Shown here piece after piece: positions 32,177 to 32,747 of a stretch of 32,747 nucleotides of DNA. The stretch comes from Parapedobacter deserti (GTDB taxonomy: Bacteria; Bacteroidota; Bacteroidia; Sphingobacteriales; Sphingobacteriaceae). The stretch covers positions 1-32,747 of the forward strand of contig NZ_JBHRTA010000023.1 of the NCBI RefSeq assembly GCF_042646065.1, written 5' to 3'. The position numbers and the translations under genes were made by a program. The notes beneath the pieces are model-generated. The model searched no databases, was not told where the DNA came from, and saw nothing but the letters and a program-made list of their open reading frames with translations. Every line of letters begins with the position of its first letter. The stretch's first letter is position 1.

Positions 32177-32602
32177 ATGGGAAAGTTAAAGTTGAAAACA
32201 AACCCAAAAGTAAATGAAATATTCGCCAACTATCCCGAAAACGTTCAGGAAAAAATGCAATACCTGAGAGCTTGGGTAATAGAAACAGCCGAAGAGGAAG
32301 GTATTGATGAACTGGAAGAAACGTTAAAGTGGGGCGAGCCGAGTTTTGTAACAAAAAACGGAAGCACCTTGCGAATGGATTGGAAAGAAAAATCACCTGA
32401 CCAATACGCAATGTATTTCAAATGTACGAGTCGGCTTGTTGATACTTTCCGAATGGTTTTTGGCTATAAATTTCAATATGAAGGAAATCGGGCAATTGTA
32501 TTTCAGCTTGACCAAAACATCCCTGAAATGGAATTAAAGGAATGTATTAAAGCATCTTTGACATACCACAAGGTAAAACACCTGATAACACTGGGGATAT
32601 GA
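32177..32602 (+). CDS. DUF1801 (YdhG-like) protein
   Basis: The 141-residue protein starts at the ATG at 32177. Typical features are the helix VQEKMQYLRAWVIETAEEEG, the segment ELEETLKWGEPSFVTKNG, MDWKEKSPDQYAMYFKC and the C-terminal helix ELKECIKASLTYHKVK. DUF1801 proteins have a small alpha-beta fold close to frataxin-like or SufE-like proteins, with no proven activity; some are linked to stress resistance. It is the last gene before the right-hand IS256-type end and reads in the same direction as the monooxygenase cassette. Confidence 0.88.
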   Translation: MGKLKLKTNPKVNEIFANYPENVQEKMQYLRAWVIETAEEEGIDELEETLKWGEPSFVTKNGSTLRMDWKEKSPDQYAMYFKCTSRLVDTFRMVFGYKFQYEGNRAIVFQLDQNIPEMELKECIKASLTYHKVKHLITLGI

Positions 32603-32642
32603 CTAGAATGCCAGTGGCTAATAGCACCTATTGTAGAAATAC

Positions 32643-32747
32643 AGAGACTGTAAAATCAACTGTGTCAAGAGTTATAAAATGTTAACTTAGTCACAGTTTA
32701 AAATGAAAGAAAAGCAAGAAGAATTCGATTACGAGGAGATGAAAGCG
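32643..32747 (+). mobile_element. Terminus of an IS256-family element, right copy
   Basis: It is the exact reverse complement of bases 1-105. It begins AGAGACTGTAAAATCAACTG, runs through an untranslated stretch with the inner repeat TTAACTTAGTCACAG, and ends in the transposase start. Homology starts sharply at 32643, 40 bases after the DUF1801 stop. The body of the element lies outside the window. Confidence 0.85.
32703..32747 (+). CDS. IS256-family transposase, first 15 codons (right copy)
   Basis: ATG at 32703 opens a frame reading MKEKQEEFDYEEMKA to the window edge, identical to the minus-strand frame at 45-1. It is partial because the window ends. The start is supported by its position about 60 bases inside the terminal repeat, as in IS256-family elements. 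Confidence 0.7.
   Translation, partial: MKEKQEEFDYEEMKA

Noticed and set aside
1..32747. Calling the whole window a composite transposon
   Set aside because: Only 105 bases of each IS are visible and target duplications lie outside the window, so an assembly contig between repeats is equally possible.
1..32747. tRNA or rRNA genes
   Set aside because: No cloverleaf-like or rRNA-like conserved stretch was seen on reading either strand, although without a covariance-model search a divergent tRNA could be missed.

Overview
The window looks like chromosomal or integrated accessory DNA from a member of the Bacteroidota, probably Sphingobacteriaceae or a close relative. The family is an inference from a SusC/SusD pair with its own ECF sigma factor and FecR, ORF6N proteins, TlpA lipoproteins, and IS3, IS5 and IS256 relics of Bacteroidota type. 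The two ends are a perfect 105-bp inverted repeat. Each end carries the terminus and first 15 codons of an IS256-family transposase pointing outward, so the segment lies between two inverted copies of one insertion sequence, or is a contig that stops at them.

Layout. Positions 106-1465 hold a flavin reductase remnant cut by the left IS, an SgcJ/EcaC-like protein, and a divergent Crp/Fnr regulator with a textbook TGTGA-N6-TCACA site between them. Positions 1481-1870 hold the tail of a YD-repeat-like gene cut by an internally deleted IS3-family element. Positions 1989-11008 are one coherent, visibly more G+C-rich locus: ECF sigma factor, FecR anti-sigma, SusC with an STN domain, SusD-like lipoprotein, and a secreted protein with two beta-propellers, closed by a terminator. 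The expected logic is outer-membrane uptake with trans-envelope signalling: SusC STN to FecR to sigma to the operon. The substrate is unknown.

Positions 11.1-28.2 kb are a lower-G+C graveyard of broken and duplicated pieces. They include three partial copies of an AlbA/Schlafen-type ATP-binding regulator, four ORF6N relics, a HigA-like antitoxin with a truncated AbiEii-like toxin, a dead TlpA gene abutting a group II intron fragment, solo IS3 ends, a cluster of four repeats resembling a transposon end, and fragments of an SDR, a helicase, a sulfatase-like enzyme, a ketoacyl synthase and a response regulator. Intact genes sit among the debris: an S41 protease, an M50 metalloprotease, a lipocalin-like lipoprotein, a secreted zincin, a TlpA lipoprotein and a DoxX membrane protein.

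Positions 28.2-32.6 kb hold two intact cassettes: AraC regulator, VOC protein and DUF1569 protein (last two overlapping); then Crp/Fnr regulator, FAD monooxygenase, DUF3995 membrane protein and DUF1801 protein. The most notable non-gene signals are the paired dyads of the ORF6N genes, where the upstream operator-like palindrome recurs inside the coding sequence, and the CRP-like site. All family names come from motif reading, without database searches.
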